From positions 37,104,321-37,168,320 of the forward strand of contig NC_134851.1 in NCBI RefSeq assembly GCF_965363235.1: a DNA stretch of 64,000 nt, written 5' to 3'. Made by a program: the position numbers and the translations under genes. Position 1 is the first letter of the stretch. Each line of letters begins with the position of its first letter. The DNA comes from Mytilus galloprovincialis. Taxonomy: Eukaryota; Mollusca; Bivalvia; Mytilida; Mytilidae. Below the pieces are notes generated by a model. The model saw nothing but the letters and a program-made list of their open reading frames with translations, was not told the DNA's origin and did no database searches. Below, one piece after another: positions 32,970-45,220 of the stretch.

Positions 32970-33440
32970 GAATTTTGCTTTGCAATCTCTGGTGCTCCGG
33001 AAGGGTAGAGCATACATGTATCAATCTCCACGTGTAGCTTCCGTAATGTTACTCATGTTAGTACAAACCCGGTGTGAGTCTATCTCGGTAGGTCAAATTC
33101 GGGGAAAAGGGGCCGAAATTGTAGTTACGACAATTGGAACATATCTGTTGTCATCTGTCAAACGAATACTCCATAAATGTTAACCAACTCGTGTTTGCGT
33201 CTGCAAAAATCTACTAATTATAAGAAATGGTTTCAAATTCACCACTTGAAACTCTTGGTTTAAAATCTTTCTTGTGAGCAGCAACCCTCAATCAAAGAAA
33301 TCATGATAGAAAATACAAACGCTGGAATATCGTACCAACTGTGAGATATAGCCTCCGTATGCAAGCGCTGCTGAAATGTTGCTACATCATAGAAATAGAA
33401 AGTTCTCAATTGAGAAGCAAAAATCATCTTTTTTTTATCG
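32970..33440 (-). mobile_element. Penelope-like RT C-terminal fragment
   Basis: The reverse orientation matches 18200-18510 ('ctggtgctccggaagggta', 'aggtcaaattcgggg', 'ttgtgagcagcaaccctcaa') and continues into the preceding part of the RT ORF ('gcaagcgctgctgaaatgtt'). It is decayed. Confidence 0.6.
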
Positions 33441-35750
33441 TAAAAAGTTTGTTTGGACCATCATTTTTCAATTTCTAGATGTAAGTCGAGATTCGAAATT
33501 AATTAAATAAAATTAGAAAAAAAATTTGATAATATTGGAGTTGGCTAAGTAGACGCGGCATCCTGGGAATCAACAATTTAGGATTTCGCAAATTGGAATG
33601 TCACCAGATTCGGGGGGTAAGTGCCCATTGTCCCTCTTGGATCCGCCTCTTAAAACAATGCATTAAACTGGTGTGTGTCGAAATTTCTTGGAACTTATAC
33701 AATTCCGAAAATAAAAGTGAAAATAAAATTATTATGACTTTTTCGTGAACTATTTGCTCCCAAATTATCCGTGCATCTTATCACAGACTTCACTTAACCC
33801 AGGCAAATTAAAAAAGAATGGTGTCTACCATGTTATTATTTTCTGAACAGTTATTCAATTTATTTAGAAACAAGACAAAAGTGAATATAATGTATTAAGC
33901 CCGGCAATGTGTTTTTGAATTACTTTGAGAAAGAACAGCCAAAGCTTATAAATAAACTCGTCATAGATAACAGGATTCAAATTTTGTACGCCATATAATA
34001 TATAATAACACCCAATGCATACTAATGTCTATTGTTTTCATTAATCTGGGAACAGTGTATTTAACAATATATATTATCCTGCATTAATGTAATATTTATC
34101 TTCCCAGGAAATAGTCGTACTGGAACTTACATATGTTTACGCCCATCCTTAGCTTTCGGTCACGTGAGAAGCAGATAATTAACATACTCTGAAAAAGAGG
34201 ATAAATTGAAATATAACTAGCTTGGAATCTATTTTACCACAGAATTGAACAAATACATTGATATTTTCGACGTAAGTTTTTATTTCAGATTTTTAGTTAT
34301 TTACCTTAATTTCACGTTAATAATTGAGATAAATCATCCACGCATCCCTATTGCTTGTTGACCTCAACACTAAATATAATGGTTTTGCTGCTTTTCTACA
34401 ATTTCAGGGAATGTTTTTTGTAAGAGTCTTAATATTTATTAAAGGTTTACTAGCGCTTGATCTTCAATAAAATAATAACATGACTGTTGTTTTGCTTTCA
34501 ATAAAGTTTCGTTCACTTTAAATGCTTGAATATAAGTTCTTTTTTGGAAAAAGGCTGCTAGATTTTGAAGCTTTTATTTTTTCTTATAAATCACATAGAT
34601 ATACATTTAATCATCTTTGTTGTTGCTATGAAAGCCAAACTACAGGAATGCATTGATGATTTGTGATTTTTTTTATTAAATAAAATCTATAATTCTGTAT
34701 AAAACTTTTTGTTCCCGTTTTATTAAATTTTTCGGGATATTTTTGTTTGTTTGTTTGGAATGAATACCAGCGTTTAAGATAAATGGAATATTTCGAGCGT
34801 CTGTAAACATGGTAAAGTTGGAATAGAAAGATGAAATGCACTGACGTTCGCTCGTGCAACTGGCGTAAGCGTTGATATTGAAAACTTAATAAAATATACA
34901 GTTTGTTTCGTCCCTTTACTACGTAGAAGGTCATGTAAGCCAATTAAAAAAACATTCAGACCATTATTATAAACACAAGTATTTAATCCGAACTCACATT
35001 GATTTTTTTAATAAATTTTAAATAAATGCCGTTAAATGTCACAAGGTCATTCTTTCATTTGGCAGTTTATGACGTCTTTTCACGTGTACTGATTGAAATT
35101 TTAGTCTGGGAAAATTGGCTCTTAAAGAGTGTGAAGACAAAAAGAATTCAGACCGTTTTCAAATTTGACATTTTCCGATTTACAGTTTCAGTGATATTGA
35201 TTTTGCTTTTACATTCACATAACTATAACAAAAGCAATATTCTTGGCATGTTTTACGATGATCAAAGAAAAAAAAACGATATGAAAGACACGGAACTCTG
35301 ATCTTTTGCACACATAATGTAACGTTGGACATTACGTTTTTTCGTTAATTTGGGATCATTAAGTGCTATAATTTTTGGCATTTTAAATTTCGATTCCTAT
35401 CTTTCTTTATATTCAAGCCTATTTAACTCAATTCAACCAAAATCACTATTTTTTTTATCGAGCTGACCAGTCTACGCATATATTTTATGATAATTTATAG
35501 TAAAATAGAATTCGTACCAACATCGTGCGCAACGTGTTTTTTTATATTTTTGTACGAGTTTTTGGTGTACTTAATACCGATCAGATGAGTCAAGCCTTTC
35601 CCAACTGATTTTTATAGCTTGTACTTATTATGTGCTGTAACATTACTGGCCAAGATAAGGAGAGCGTGTACAATAAGTAATATGGAAATGTCTAAGTCGT
35701 TTTCAACTTACAGTTTGTGATTTCTACTGACCCACCTTTAACGACATTTA
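33441..35750. other. Intergenic, no gene recognised
   Basis: AT-rich DNA with a short GGCGGATCC MITE end near 33640 and an 'acgcgcg'-family end near 33965 ('agataacaggattcaaattttg'). Frames 34626-34943 and 35026-35301 show no domain. Confidence 0.4.
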
Positions 35751-35757
35751 TATACTT

Positions 35758-37022
35758 AAGCCTCGGTCACACCTTACCGAATAGCACCAACGGACGCCTA
35801 ACGGATTTGTCCGTTGACAATTTTTTATCCGTTGGGAGTCCGTTGATGTTCTGACCAAATAAAACGGACACGTAACGGATGCATAACGGACACACAACGG
35901 ATATGCAACGTACGAGAAACGGAAACGTAACGGACAGAACGGATGTCGAACGTACATCCAACGGACGAGTACCGCATAAAACGGACACCTAACGGAAGCG
36001 TACCGGATAAAAAAGATATACAGAAAAATTAAAGGCGACAATAATAATACATGTAAATCGCATAAATATTCAAAATGTTTCTGTGTAACTGGTTTTGGTT
36101 TGTTCTTCAAAATGCCGCCAAAGGGCAGTGTCTTGCCTGAATAAGAGCTTCAAGATTGCGAAGACGTGCTCTTACTCTATGGTCGATTATAAATAATAAT
36201 GATAGATAGTTTATTTTCATTAAACCATACAAGTACAAAGGTTACAGAGAAGTAAAAAAATATATACATAAGAATAAAAATGCATTAAAAATGCATAAAA
36301 TTCAAAATTTCGGATGAGATAACGTATAAAAGAATATATATACTTATACAGTCAAATATAAAAGTTAAAACTGTATAACGAAATACTTTCTATAAGTATA
36401 AGTATGGTAAATAAATTATGGTTGTTAAGAAGGAGTGAGCTTGCTATTAATACATCTTACAAAATTGCAGAGGTTTCTTAGTGTCTTTGTTTTTTTTTTT
36501 TGAATTAATAAAAATTCGTGAACCTTGCGAAGTCTAATTGGCAATTCTAACGCGAAATTTTCAATTGGCATTTATCCGTTTCAGATCCGTTTATCATCCG
36601 TTTTATCCGTTATACGTCCGGTAGAAGTCCGTTTCACATTCGTTCAACATCCGTTTTATCCGTTAGACGACCGTTAAAAGTCCGTTGGTGAATTCATCTG
36701 CCAAACCTCCAACGGATGTATAACGGACACGTAACAGATACAAAACGGAAACGAAACAGACGAGTACCGTACAAAACGGACGTCTACCGGACGTTCAACG
36801 GACATTTCATCCGCTGGACGTCCGTTCAAAGTTTTGAACATGATCAAAATTTTCCACCGGACAGAACGGACGTCGACGGATAAAACGTACGCTAAACGGA
36901 CATGCAACGGATATGGACGGACGTCTAACGGATAAGAACGGACGTCTAACGGACATGAACGGATTGAAAAAAAGTTATCCGTTAGGCATGCGTTCGAGCT
37001 ATCCGTTAAGGTGTGACCGAGG
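35758..37022. mobile_element. PIF/Harbinger-like MITE packed with ACGGAC motifs
   Basis: The left end AGCCTCGGTCACACCTTACCG and right end GTTAAGGTGTGACCGAGGCT are inverted repeats flanked by TTA on both sides, the 3-bp target of PIF/Harbinger elements. Both arms hold several dozen ACGGAC/AACGGA units (minus-strand versions at 36575-36690). The central 36,180-36,530 looks like a separate inserted retroelement tail. Frames at 35748-36110 and 36674-36907 are read-through of the short motif, not genes. Confidence 0.75.
36180..36530 (-). mobile_element. Retroelement 3' tail nested in the Harbinger-like MITE
   Basis: It begins 'aataataatgatagatagtttattttcatt', the reversed 3' end typical of a mollusc LINE, and ends near a T-run at 36490. 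On both sides lies sequence belonging to the MITE interior. Confidence 0.45.
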
Positions 37023-37320
37023 CTTTAGAAGGGTTGATCTCTCCTTGTAATTGGCTACCTCGGCAAACAATGGTTTCAAAAAAATAGAATGCTACTTCCG
37101 ATATCAATTATACATTTTCTTCTCGATTTGTCATACCTTTGGCTTATAACAAATGCACAAAAACTAAAATATAAGAAAATATACGATAGTTTGAAAATCA
37201 AAAACTATTAATATATAACAAATATGCTAGTTGCAAGGTCGAATATGCCAGTTTAGCTTCTGTAATTAAAGTTTGGACTTGTTTAGACAATTATCAAATA
37301 TAAATCATATATATTATATT

Positions 37321-37325
37321 TCCAG
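37321..37325 (+). promoter_or_regulatory. Likely 3' splice site before the GPCR start codon
   Basis: The acceptor-like sequence ATATTTCCAG sits ten bases before the start ATG. Single-coding-exon GPCR genes often have a 5' untranslated exon spliced here. The upstream exon was not identified. Confidence 0.4.
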
Positions 37326-37334
37326 GAACCAAAT

Positions 37335-38813
37335 ATGTGTGGTTGTTATATATTCCTTGTATGGTTTTTGCTTCTTCCATATGCAAGTACAAGTATCTTT
37401 TTTACTACCAACAACTCTGATTTACTTACATCCGACAATGATTTTGATGTTCCAAATGTCACTGTATATCCGGAAATACCACAACGGAGTGGTGATGATG
37501 ATGACAATGCGATTATCTCTAGTAGATACAACGAATCAGAGGTTATGCAACTTAAGAGTGTCTTACAAAACAATAGCTACTCATTAAATAATGATACTAC
37601 GCAAATGCTTTCAGGTAGAAAGAATACGACCTGCGAACAGAGTAATACTTCGTATATAGAGGTAGCAGAAAACTGTTCAATGAATAGCAACATACTCGAT
37701 TCCACTGATACCAAAGACAGATTAACATCATTAAAGAAAACGATAGCGGCTACCAACAAAGTTTTTATGTATATTTTACCATTTATATACATTCCTGGTT
37801 TAACATTAGGAATCACAGGGCTGCGTATATATCTAAAGGAAAACAAGAAAAATAAAGCGTCATTTAGCATGACATATTTTCTTTTAACGATCAGCGTAAG
37901 TCTTGTATTATCCATGGTAAAATACATTGTTTATAACATTTCCGTTTTTTTCCAGACAAGTGTCTGGTTAAATATTGGTCGTTGGACAGTACTGATAAGC
38001 TATTATCATTTAGGAAAAGTCATAAATTGGATGGTTTTTTCTCAATATGCAACGGTTGCAATTAATAGCTTTGTCTCAACTGCGTTTCCATTTCATGTAA
38101 GAAGATTTCCTTTGGCGCAGAATCCTAAAAGAGTAACAATAGTTTTGCTTACCATCTGTTTACTGTTTGGCCTTCTAAACGTTCCGAGACAAACAGTCAT
38201 GGTTACACAAGACGAAATTACAGGGGTTAATTATATACCTGTTTATACTGACCTCGGAAATCAACACAAAAAACTATTTGATCTGTACGGCTTCTTCACT
38301 ACAGTTTTACTAACAATGATTCCGATCATCCTTACAACAGTTTTCTATCTATTAACCATTGCTGCACTTGTAAAATCTCGTAAACGTGCTCCAGTAAGTG
38401 ATAAAATACAAAGGTCAAAGGAAAGAACAACACGACGCCTGACAAGGATTTTCAGTGTACTCATAGCTATTAAACTTATAACAACGTACCCCTGCCTAAT
38501 ATTTGTGATGAGTAAGGGATTCACGTTTACTGCTAAAGATGACGAAGGTTCAGTGTTAGGTCTATTCGTTTTCAACGTTGTACAATATGTAGGCGATATA
38601 ACGCATGGAATCAGCTCAGCTATTTTTATATTCATGTCAAGTTCGTTCCGTAAGGAACTTTACAGAATATACTGTTGTTGGAAAACAAAGGAAACAGACT
38701 CCACAGGACTAGAGAAAACAGACACAAAAGGATCAGCGAAAACAGACTCAACGGGATCGTCGAAAACTGACTCAACGGGATCGGCGAAAACAGACTTTTC
38801 AAATTCCAAATAG
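37335..38813 (+). CDS. Class A-like G protein-coupled receptor, atypical
   Basis: One open frame of 492 residues. Residues 1-19 form a signal peptide (LVWFLLLPYAST). Residues 20-140 are an extracellular segment with many N-glycosylation sequons (NNS, NVT, NTT, NTS, NCS). Seven hydrophobic helices lie near 143-166, 176-200, 216-243, 266-286, 319-345, 370-395 and 408-434. A helix 8 (FRKELYRIYCC, possible palmitoylation) and a 40-residue tail of 8-residue repeats follow. The layout matches peptide-receptor-type rhodopsin-family GPCRs of molluscs. The DRY position reads NSF (244-246), NPxxY reads SSAIF (427-431), and no cysteine is seen at the start of TM3 or in ECL2. A splice acceptor (TTTCCAG) just before the ATG suggests an upstream non-coding exon. 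The ligand is unknown; signalling may be constitutive, biased or absent. Confidence 0.8.
   Translation: MCGCYIFLVWFLLLPYASTSIFFTTNNSDLLTSDNDFDVPNVTVYPEIPQRSGDDDDNAIISSRYNESEVMQLKSVLQNNSYSLNNDTTQMLSGRKNTTCEQSNTSYIEVAENCSMNSNILDSTDTKDRLTSLKKTIAATNKVFMYILPFIYIPGLTLGITGLRIYLKENKKNKASFSMTYFLLTISVSLVLSMVKYIVYNISVFFQTSVWLNIGRWTVLISYYHLGKVINWMVFSQYATVAINSFVSTAFPFHVRRFPLAQNPKRVTIVLLTICLLFGLLNVPRQTVMVTQDEITGVNYIPVYTDLGNQHKKLFDLYGFFTTVLLTMIPIILTTVFYLLTIAALVKSRKRAPVSDKIQRSKERTTRRLTRIFSVLIAIKLITTYPCLIFVMSKGFTFTAKDDEGSVLGLFVFNVVQYVGDITHGISSAIFIFMSSSFRKELYRIYCCWKTKETDSTGLEKTDTKGSAKTDSTGSSKTDSTGSAKTDFSNSK
38691..38806 (+). repeat. 24-bp coding tandem repeat in the GPCR C-tail
   Basis: Units of eight codons (TDSTGLEK, TDTKGSAK, TDSTGSSK, TDSTGSAK) end just before the stop. 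They are Ser/Thr-rich, so potential kinase/arrestin sites multiply with repeat number. Confidence 0.85.
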
Positions 38814-38871
38814 TTATCCAAACTTACAAAGTTTGAATTTTTAAATATATTAGTTTAAAATTCGTATCGTC

Positions 38872-38877
38872 AATAAA
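38872..38877 (+). terminator. Polyadenylation signal of the GPCR gene
   Basis: AATAAA lies 59 nt after the GPCR stop codon, followed by a GT-rich stretch (GTGTTCCCCTGTGTCC) typical of a downstream element. Confidence 0.6.
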
Positions 38878-38879
38878 GT

Positions 38880-40690
38880 GTTCCCCTGTGTCCAGATATA
38901 TGTTCATTGCATTCAATTGAATAACAGTTTTAAAGCTTTCTCGACAGTCAAGAATATTTTCACTTTCACATTTTTCATTTTATTCCTGGACTAATAATTT
39001 CAAGAAAAGAACATCCATAACTGACTACTTTTATGTCGTCTACTGAAAGTTGTATGGTGTCTTTATTTCAAAATTATTTTTATCAATTGAAGGAGATGTG
39101 CTATTTCAGAAATTTATTTTGAAGAACTCATGTTGTAATTGCTGTATTCAATATTTAAAACTCTGTTTAAAAATGATTATTGTGCTGACTATCACTGAGT
39201 GACGGTTAAGGATAGGGTACAGTAATTTCAAACTGCTTAATAGCCCCTTTGGTAGTTGTAATCAGCTTTCAAGCATCAGTCAAGGCGAGAATCAACACAT
39301 ATGCGCTCGGTTGTTTTGAATATACTTACTGTTAAACTATTTTTTCACTCAATAGATCACTTTTGAGTTATGTCTTTCAACGGAAAAGTTCGTCAATTTT
39401 GTGCGCCTGTGTGACGTCATATACCGGATAGAGAGGATTGCCTGTATCCCTGCTCTATTAAAGTTCATCAAGCGTCTTTGTGATCGTCATTATGAAGGAT
39501 AAACTAGAAATAATGTTTGTTTCGTAAGTGCTTAATCACAATTCCCTAATGACAGCAGTGCTGATTATCAATTATCAGACTTGAATTTGCAGAATTATTC
39601 GTGCAATATAGCATTATCATTTTTTCAACTAATCGCTCAACATAGGAACGGAAGTGACAACGCCCCTAAACGCACAAATGATGTTCACTTTATCAAAGTT
39701 TTTGACGAAATGCAACGAACTCGAAAGTTGTCTATTGGTCTTTTATACAAATAAACCATAATTTCTATACATATAAATCTAAAATACCTATAATTGATTA
39801 AGACACACACCATATTAAATATATATGACTACCTATAAAAATCATAACTTTTACGATATCTGCTTTATAATTATACATTTCTTCAAATAACCTTGTTTAT
39901 ATAACTGAATGATGAAAATTTAAAAGAAAAAATAATTAGCCCACAACACACTCTTCTATCGGCCATCGTAAAGTATAATTCAATAGTTAACACCGATAAA
40001 CATATACTCTGCAGATTTGCGTTATCCATTGTATTGTAATGCCAAACGGAATTGAAGATAAGAATCTGCTATACACGATAGAAAAACAATTGGTTAAATA
40101 GTAATAAGGAAAACATTTCCTATTGCATCAGCTATACCGATAGCCTGTAAAAAGGATGTGAATATCAAACTTTACTATAGTGCTTTTTATACTGACATTG
40201 CACAACGGATTTTCTGATTTAAGATTTATTTTAAATCATAAGCACAACATGACTGAGGTTTGCAATTCACTAAAGAAGCCGTTAGTACGGATGCTATCGG
40301 AACCTTCTTTACTTACAGTTTGAAGTTTGTAATACGTGTTCAGGATTTAAAATGTCAGTAAGTGAATTCGAAAATTCTAAACAATCAAAATGTCAATTTA
40401 GAACGCTATTGAAGCAAACAAGAAATAAAAGAATGTTTTGATTGATCCAAGTAAACAGATGTCAGCAGTCATAATTTTATCTTATATAGACACACAGGTG
40501 GCTTTTTTTTTATTAGAAACCTAAATAATTTATTGTGATACATATAATGTTTTGTATATATTTTCTATTGACTGTTTATTGTATTATAATTCATGTTTAT
40601 TATTGTATATTTACCTCATGTTACAAATTCATGTGTCTGGGCGATGCTTTACAATAAAATCATGAAATTTTGATATCTTGATTGTTGAGT
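38880..40690. other. Intergenic, no gene recognised
   Basis: AT-rich. A stretch at 40560-40675 ending 'gggcgatgctttacaataaaatcatgaaattttg' resembles a retroelement or transcript 3' end with AATAAA, but no coding part was found. Confidence 0.4.
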
Positions 40691-40964
40691 TTTAACGGAG
40701 AAAAAAAATTGCCTTCCACCCGAAACCTTAAGGAACAGGAGAAAGGCATTGAATGAAAAAAACACAATCGTCATTCATGGGCAAAATTCCGTATGGAGAG
40801 GTGTCGAAGAGCTCCAAAATATATTGGAAAAAAAGGGGCACGGAGCGAAATCTTTTGACATACAGCTAGTGCATATGAGGTCGAAAAGTAAAACGGAGTT
40901 TTTTCTATTCATCTGTCTATTGGGACATTTTTTTTACACCATATAACGTTTTGAAACTACATTG

Positions 40965-41048
40965 ATCAACGGATGGACGGACGTCGATGTTGGAAGCCTA
41001 GTGATGACAAAAGCACACCTGGCCCTTATGGTAGGGTATCTAAAAGGT
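40965..41048 (+). mobile_element. 3' end fragment of the 6841-8637 element family
   Basis: 'ggacggacg', 'gtgatgacaaaagcacacctggccc' and 'agggtatctaaaag' align with the end of the copy 1 intron 4 element, degenerate. Confidence 0.5.
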
Positions 41049-41439
41049 GAAAATCCAATATTAAACACTTCACTTCTGACGATTGCTCTATCCATTCATT
41101 TTAATCATGTTAATTACTTTACTCTCATTTGAGGTCTCGTGGTGGCGTGTTTGTTTCTACTGCTGGAAGTCGTTTGGACGTTCCCCAACCGAATCAAACC
41201 AAAGATTGAAAATTGGTATTTACTGCTAGTCTAAGAGTAGACTAGTAAGTACAAATGTACGCATTAACTAATTGTATATCAGACACTTAATCATGCTCAA
41301 GGAAGTTGACTTACGGATTAAAGATTAAAAATCCATAATAAGAACATCATAATTAAACATGGCAGGAAGATTATAAGAAATAAATAATAAATGCGGCGAG
41401 ATTATATTAGCATGCTCAAGTTTATATAATACTATCAAA

Positions 41440-41600
41440 ACTATTAATTGACGGAATGAGACCTATATAGCGATAAAAAATATTGTTCTGAATTTTATAA
41501 TCTGTAATTTATCCTCATGTTGCCAAATAAATAAGATTTATTCTTCGTAAGTGCATGATAAGTTTTCGACATTGTAAGATTTGATCCCCAATTGCAATAC
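41440..41600 (+). repeat. Diverged local duplicate, first member
   Basis: The 'gacggaatgagacc...attctgaatttt..gccaaataa..gtgcatgataa.ttcgacattgt' series matches 44754-44900 in order, with many changes. Confidence 0.5.
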
Positions 41601-41783
41601 ATTGAGAATATATCATTACTTTTTAATATTCGATTAACTTTTTCCTGTTTAAGTTAAGGTTAAGTATACACAAAACTAGACGTTCAAAACTTTACTTTTC
41701 CCATGTATATTTAATAAAGAAACGATTTGTATATAAAATTGATACTCTATAACACTTATTAATAAAGTTCTTTACATAAATAT

Positions 41784-41991
41784 TTGTCTAAACTTGATAT
41801 ATTTATTTGTTATAAAAACCCTTTACGTAGCCTTATAACCCCTTATTACGACTCATCCATCATCATTGCCGAACACATAATTCATTTGAAAAAGTCTTTC
41901 CGAATCGACTGGACGTACACAATGACAGAAATACTTGCCACTGGTCTTTACTCAAACAACGATTCACTCATAAATGCATTACTGAAAAAGG
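41784..41991 (+). CDS. Candidate unidentified coding exon
   Basis: The frame reads FRIDWTYTMTEILATGLYSN, then NDSLINALLKKG and meets a possible donor (GG|GTGAGG). A possible acceptor is CTTTACGTAG near 41830. The residue mix looks protein-like, but I recognise no family and see no partner exons. It may be chance. Confidence 0.15.
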
Positions 41992-42019
41992 GTGAGGTTA
42001 ATTGTTTGTTTGTGTAGTA

Positions 42020-44750
42020 TCTCAGATCCGTAAAAATACAAATAGAAATTAAAAAAAAAATACCCCCTCCCTTTGCCAAATACTCCTTGGAGAAAAAAAT
42101 ACCATTTGAAACAAACAAAAAGATACAAATGTAGTGGTCCTTAACATTGCAATTCTTTTTCTTCGTCTGTAAGCACGCTGATGCAGCCTACGTTTTTATT
42201 CCGTAATCGAGACATCTTTAAACTACTGCAAATCATCCAAAATGACTTTCTTAAAGGAGCAACCACTTTACTTTTAAAAGTGGGGAAAGGGGGTATGGTT
42301 CTGAGTCAGATTTTTTCTTGCGCGGAAGTTAATATTTAGTTTTTTTTTCTCGATGTTACCAATTCAATATTTAACAATATAGTGTATGGGGAAACTTTGG
42401 ATTCAGAATATTTTTTCATTCTAAACATCTGTATGACCGGATTTTTTTTTATCAATTGTGGAAAAATCCCCCCCCCCCTTTTTTTAAAGTCAAATGGTCG
42501 TTCCCTAACTGCTAGAAAAGTTGTCCGAAAATTTGAATTCGGTTCTACGTAATGAACATTTTAATGACATATAGTTTACAAGTGTGAACACATCTTATGT
42601 ACAGGTAACTAAACAAGGTGTATCGATGTGAACAAATTTAATGTGATAAACGTGTACATTACATTAAACCAAATCTAAACATGTTTACTGTACACGGCGT
42701 TTGGTGTGAACACGGCCTAAGTCTACATACTTGAGAGCTTAAACATACCCCCTCCCCCAAATGAAAAAAAAATAATAAAAAAATCGCGAAACATTGATAT
42801 TTGTCAGAAACGTAGTAAGAAGATAATAACATTTAAAAATAAGCTATTAAGTGAGGTGTAAATCCCGAATTATACAATTTTATGACTAATTGTTTTTGGA
42901 AACCAAAAATGGTCTTCTTTCTAGATAATATCACTCTGAACCGAAAAGTGTCAAAATCATTATAGTAACAGATAATGGTCCCTCAAACACTTGGTTACGC
43001 GTTGCTTCGCAAACAGTTTTGTCTTTATACATTTTTTTCCAGTTTCGTGTCACTTTTTAATAACCTTTGCAAGATGAACACATTATTTATAAATTTACAC
43101 TCCAATGTACATATATATTTTTTGGAGAACTGCAATATAGGGTTTTTTGAACACTCGACTCTAAAATTTGAAAACTGTGAAAATTACGCAAAATGTTTCT
43201 ATATATGTGCATTATACTTATAAGGTTGATAAAATCTTACAAAAAAATGATCAACTTTCTTTGTTATAAAAATTGTCGAAATCGAAAAGAAAAAAATGTA
43301 CCCTCAGGCTGGTGTTTCACTTCTTATCTAACTCAATATATTGTGTATTTAAAACTAAAATATATTGTTTGCTGGTTATTTATATCATCTTGCACATGAT
43401 TGATAATATTAATCTTGGATTATCATACTAGAGTTAAGTCCTGAAAGCAATAAAAAAACTTTTGTTTCATTTCAATATTTTGACCAAAAGATATATTCTT
43501 AATACAAAGATCAAACATTTAATGAAATATCAAAGTTAAGATACACAGTATCAATTCAATTGTGTTTCTTTTTATATTAATGAAATAAATCACTAACTGT
43601 TTAACACGGAAGACAATAGTTCTATAGAAAATAAAATAAAGATTGGATACGGCAATATGAAACAAATACATTATCATAGATACAAGGCTAGAACCTCTTT
43701 ACTCCAGACGTTCATTTCGTCCACTCTAATTAAAAAGTTGGAACGCCCTATCAAACAAACAAGAAGTTATAGATCATTTGATGCTAAAAATTCTGAAAAG
43801 TTATGAAAATAGGGATAAGGCCGTCTATGCTTAGTGATTGAAAACCATAGTTTTTCGAATAATTCAAATTTTATTAACAAAATATATAAAACTGGTATTT
43901 AAGATGAGTTTTAGAAAATTACCATATCGATGATATTTCATGTCAAAACAATGTGCATTCTACTGAGTTGTTGATAACAAGTGGACGAAACATTAACCAG
44001 CAATGGCATCGACCAAGTGGTTATTAATTGATATGAAAGTGAATGTAAAAGAAGGAAAGTAAATGGCACAATCTGTTCATGCATAAAGATATTTACCTAC
44101 TTTGTATATTCTAGAGCGAACTATTTGCTTCTAATTGTATTTTATAAATCTTCTTCAGGCTGTAAATTTAAAAAGGCCACATTCACTTTTTAGTGCAGTT
44201 AGATGCACAAGGAAGTTATCATAGGGATAAAAAAGATAAAATTCCCCGGACAAATTTTCCGTATGCAAAGTGATCTCAGTGTGACCCATCTCGTAAAAAT
44301 CTGGTGATCACAATACGCATGGATGTCCTTAAAATAAACTATTATCTGAATTTACATGTTAAACACGTGCTCAATTTCCATGCTTTTTGTTGATTTTTTG
44401 TCGATTGTTGATAAACAGGTGACAATCGTTAAACTTCGGCTTCAAAACACGAGCTTTAATTACCTGCCATATTTTCACAACAAAACTGACCGATTGAAAA
44501 AAAAAAATTAACGATTATACGAAATTTACACGAACAAAATGATAAATTCGTGCACTGAAGACTAAGTTTATGATGTTTGTATGCATTAGTTCAAGAATTG
44601 GAAGAACAGTATTTTTCATCGGTCACTCGTTTCTTATGACTTTAACTTTTAAACACGGAAGATTAATTGTGTCAAATAAATAATATCAATAAGAAATTAA
44701 GATTATACTATTTGCAAGTTCCAAATGTATGTTAAATTAAAAAAAATATC
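42020..44750. other. Intergenic, no gene recognised
   Basis: AT-rich with C-runs near 42470. A short 'acgcgcg'-family end lies at about 43900-44025 ('accagcaatggcatcgacca'). Frames at 42975-43399 have no domain. Confidence 0.4.
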
Positions 44751-44753
44751 AAT

Positions 44754-44900
44754 GGACGGAATAAGACCCACATACAATATATTATATCATTCTGAATTAA
44801 TAATTGGTTGTTTATACTTATTTTGCCAAATAAGAAAATACTATATCCAAAGTGCATGACAAATGTTCGACATTGTCAACTAACATTCCCCGACAAGTAA
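44754..44900 (+). repeat. Diverged local duplicate, second member
   Basis: This is the partner of 41440-41600 ('gacggaataagaccc', 'gccaaataag', 'aaagtgcatgacaaatgttcgacattgt'). It is either an old local duplication or two copies of an undefined repeat. Confidence 0.5.
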
Positions 44901-45129
44901 AGGATTTAAGATAACTTTTGCACTTTCGACTTCTTTCATTCAGATAATGTGTGTACAGAAATTGTATGTTGTTTGTATGTATAAAATACTACGAGTGAAA
45001 TCAAAAATCATTACCAAAATTAAAATAACAAAATACCAAAATCCAAGGAGAATTCTAACCGAAAAGTTCCCAGGCAAATGGCAAAAGCAAAGCCTAAACA
45101 CACTAAACGAATGGATAACAACTATTATA

Positions 45130-45220
45130 TTTCTGACTTGGTACAGGCTTTTCCCACGGTTTAACCTGATTTTGATAGCTAGCTAAACCTCTCACTTGAA
45201 TGGCATTCGCTATACATTCC
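45130..45220 (-). mobile_element. Retroelement tail fragment
   Basis: 'gctagctaaacctctcacttgaatgg' is the reverse of the tail at 51520-51545, a common mussel retroelement 3' region. The frame 44947-45186 ends in it. Confidence 0.45.

Noticed and set aside
35748-36110. 120-codon minus-strand open frame
   Set aside because: Its repeated CPFYAVLVRW-like pattern is read-through of the ACGGAC motif array in a MITE.
36674-36907. 77-codon minus-strand open frame
   Set aside because: Same motif-array cause as the frame at 35748.
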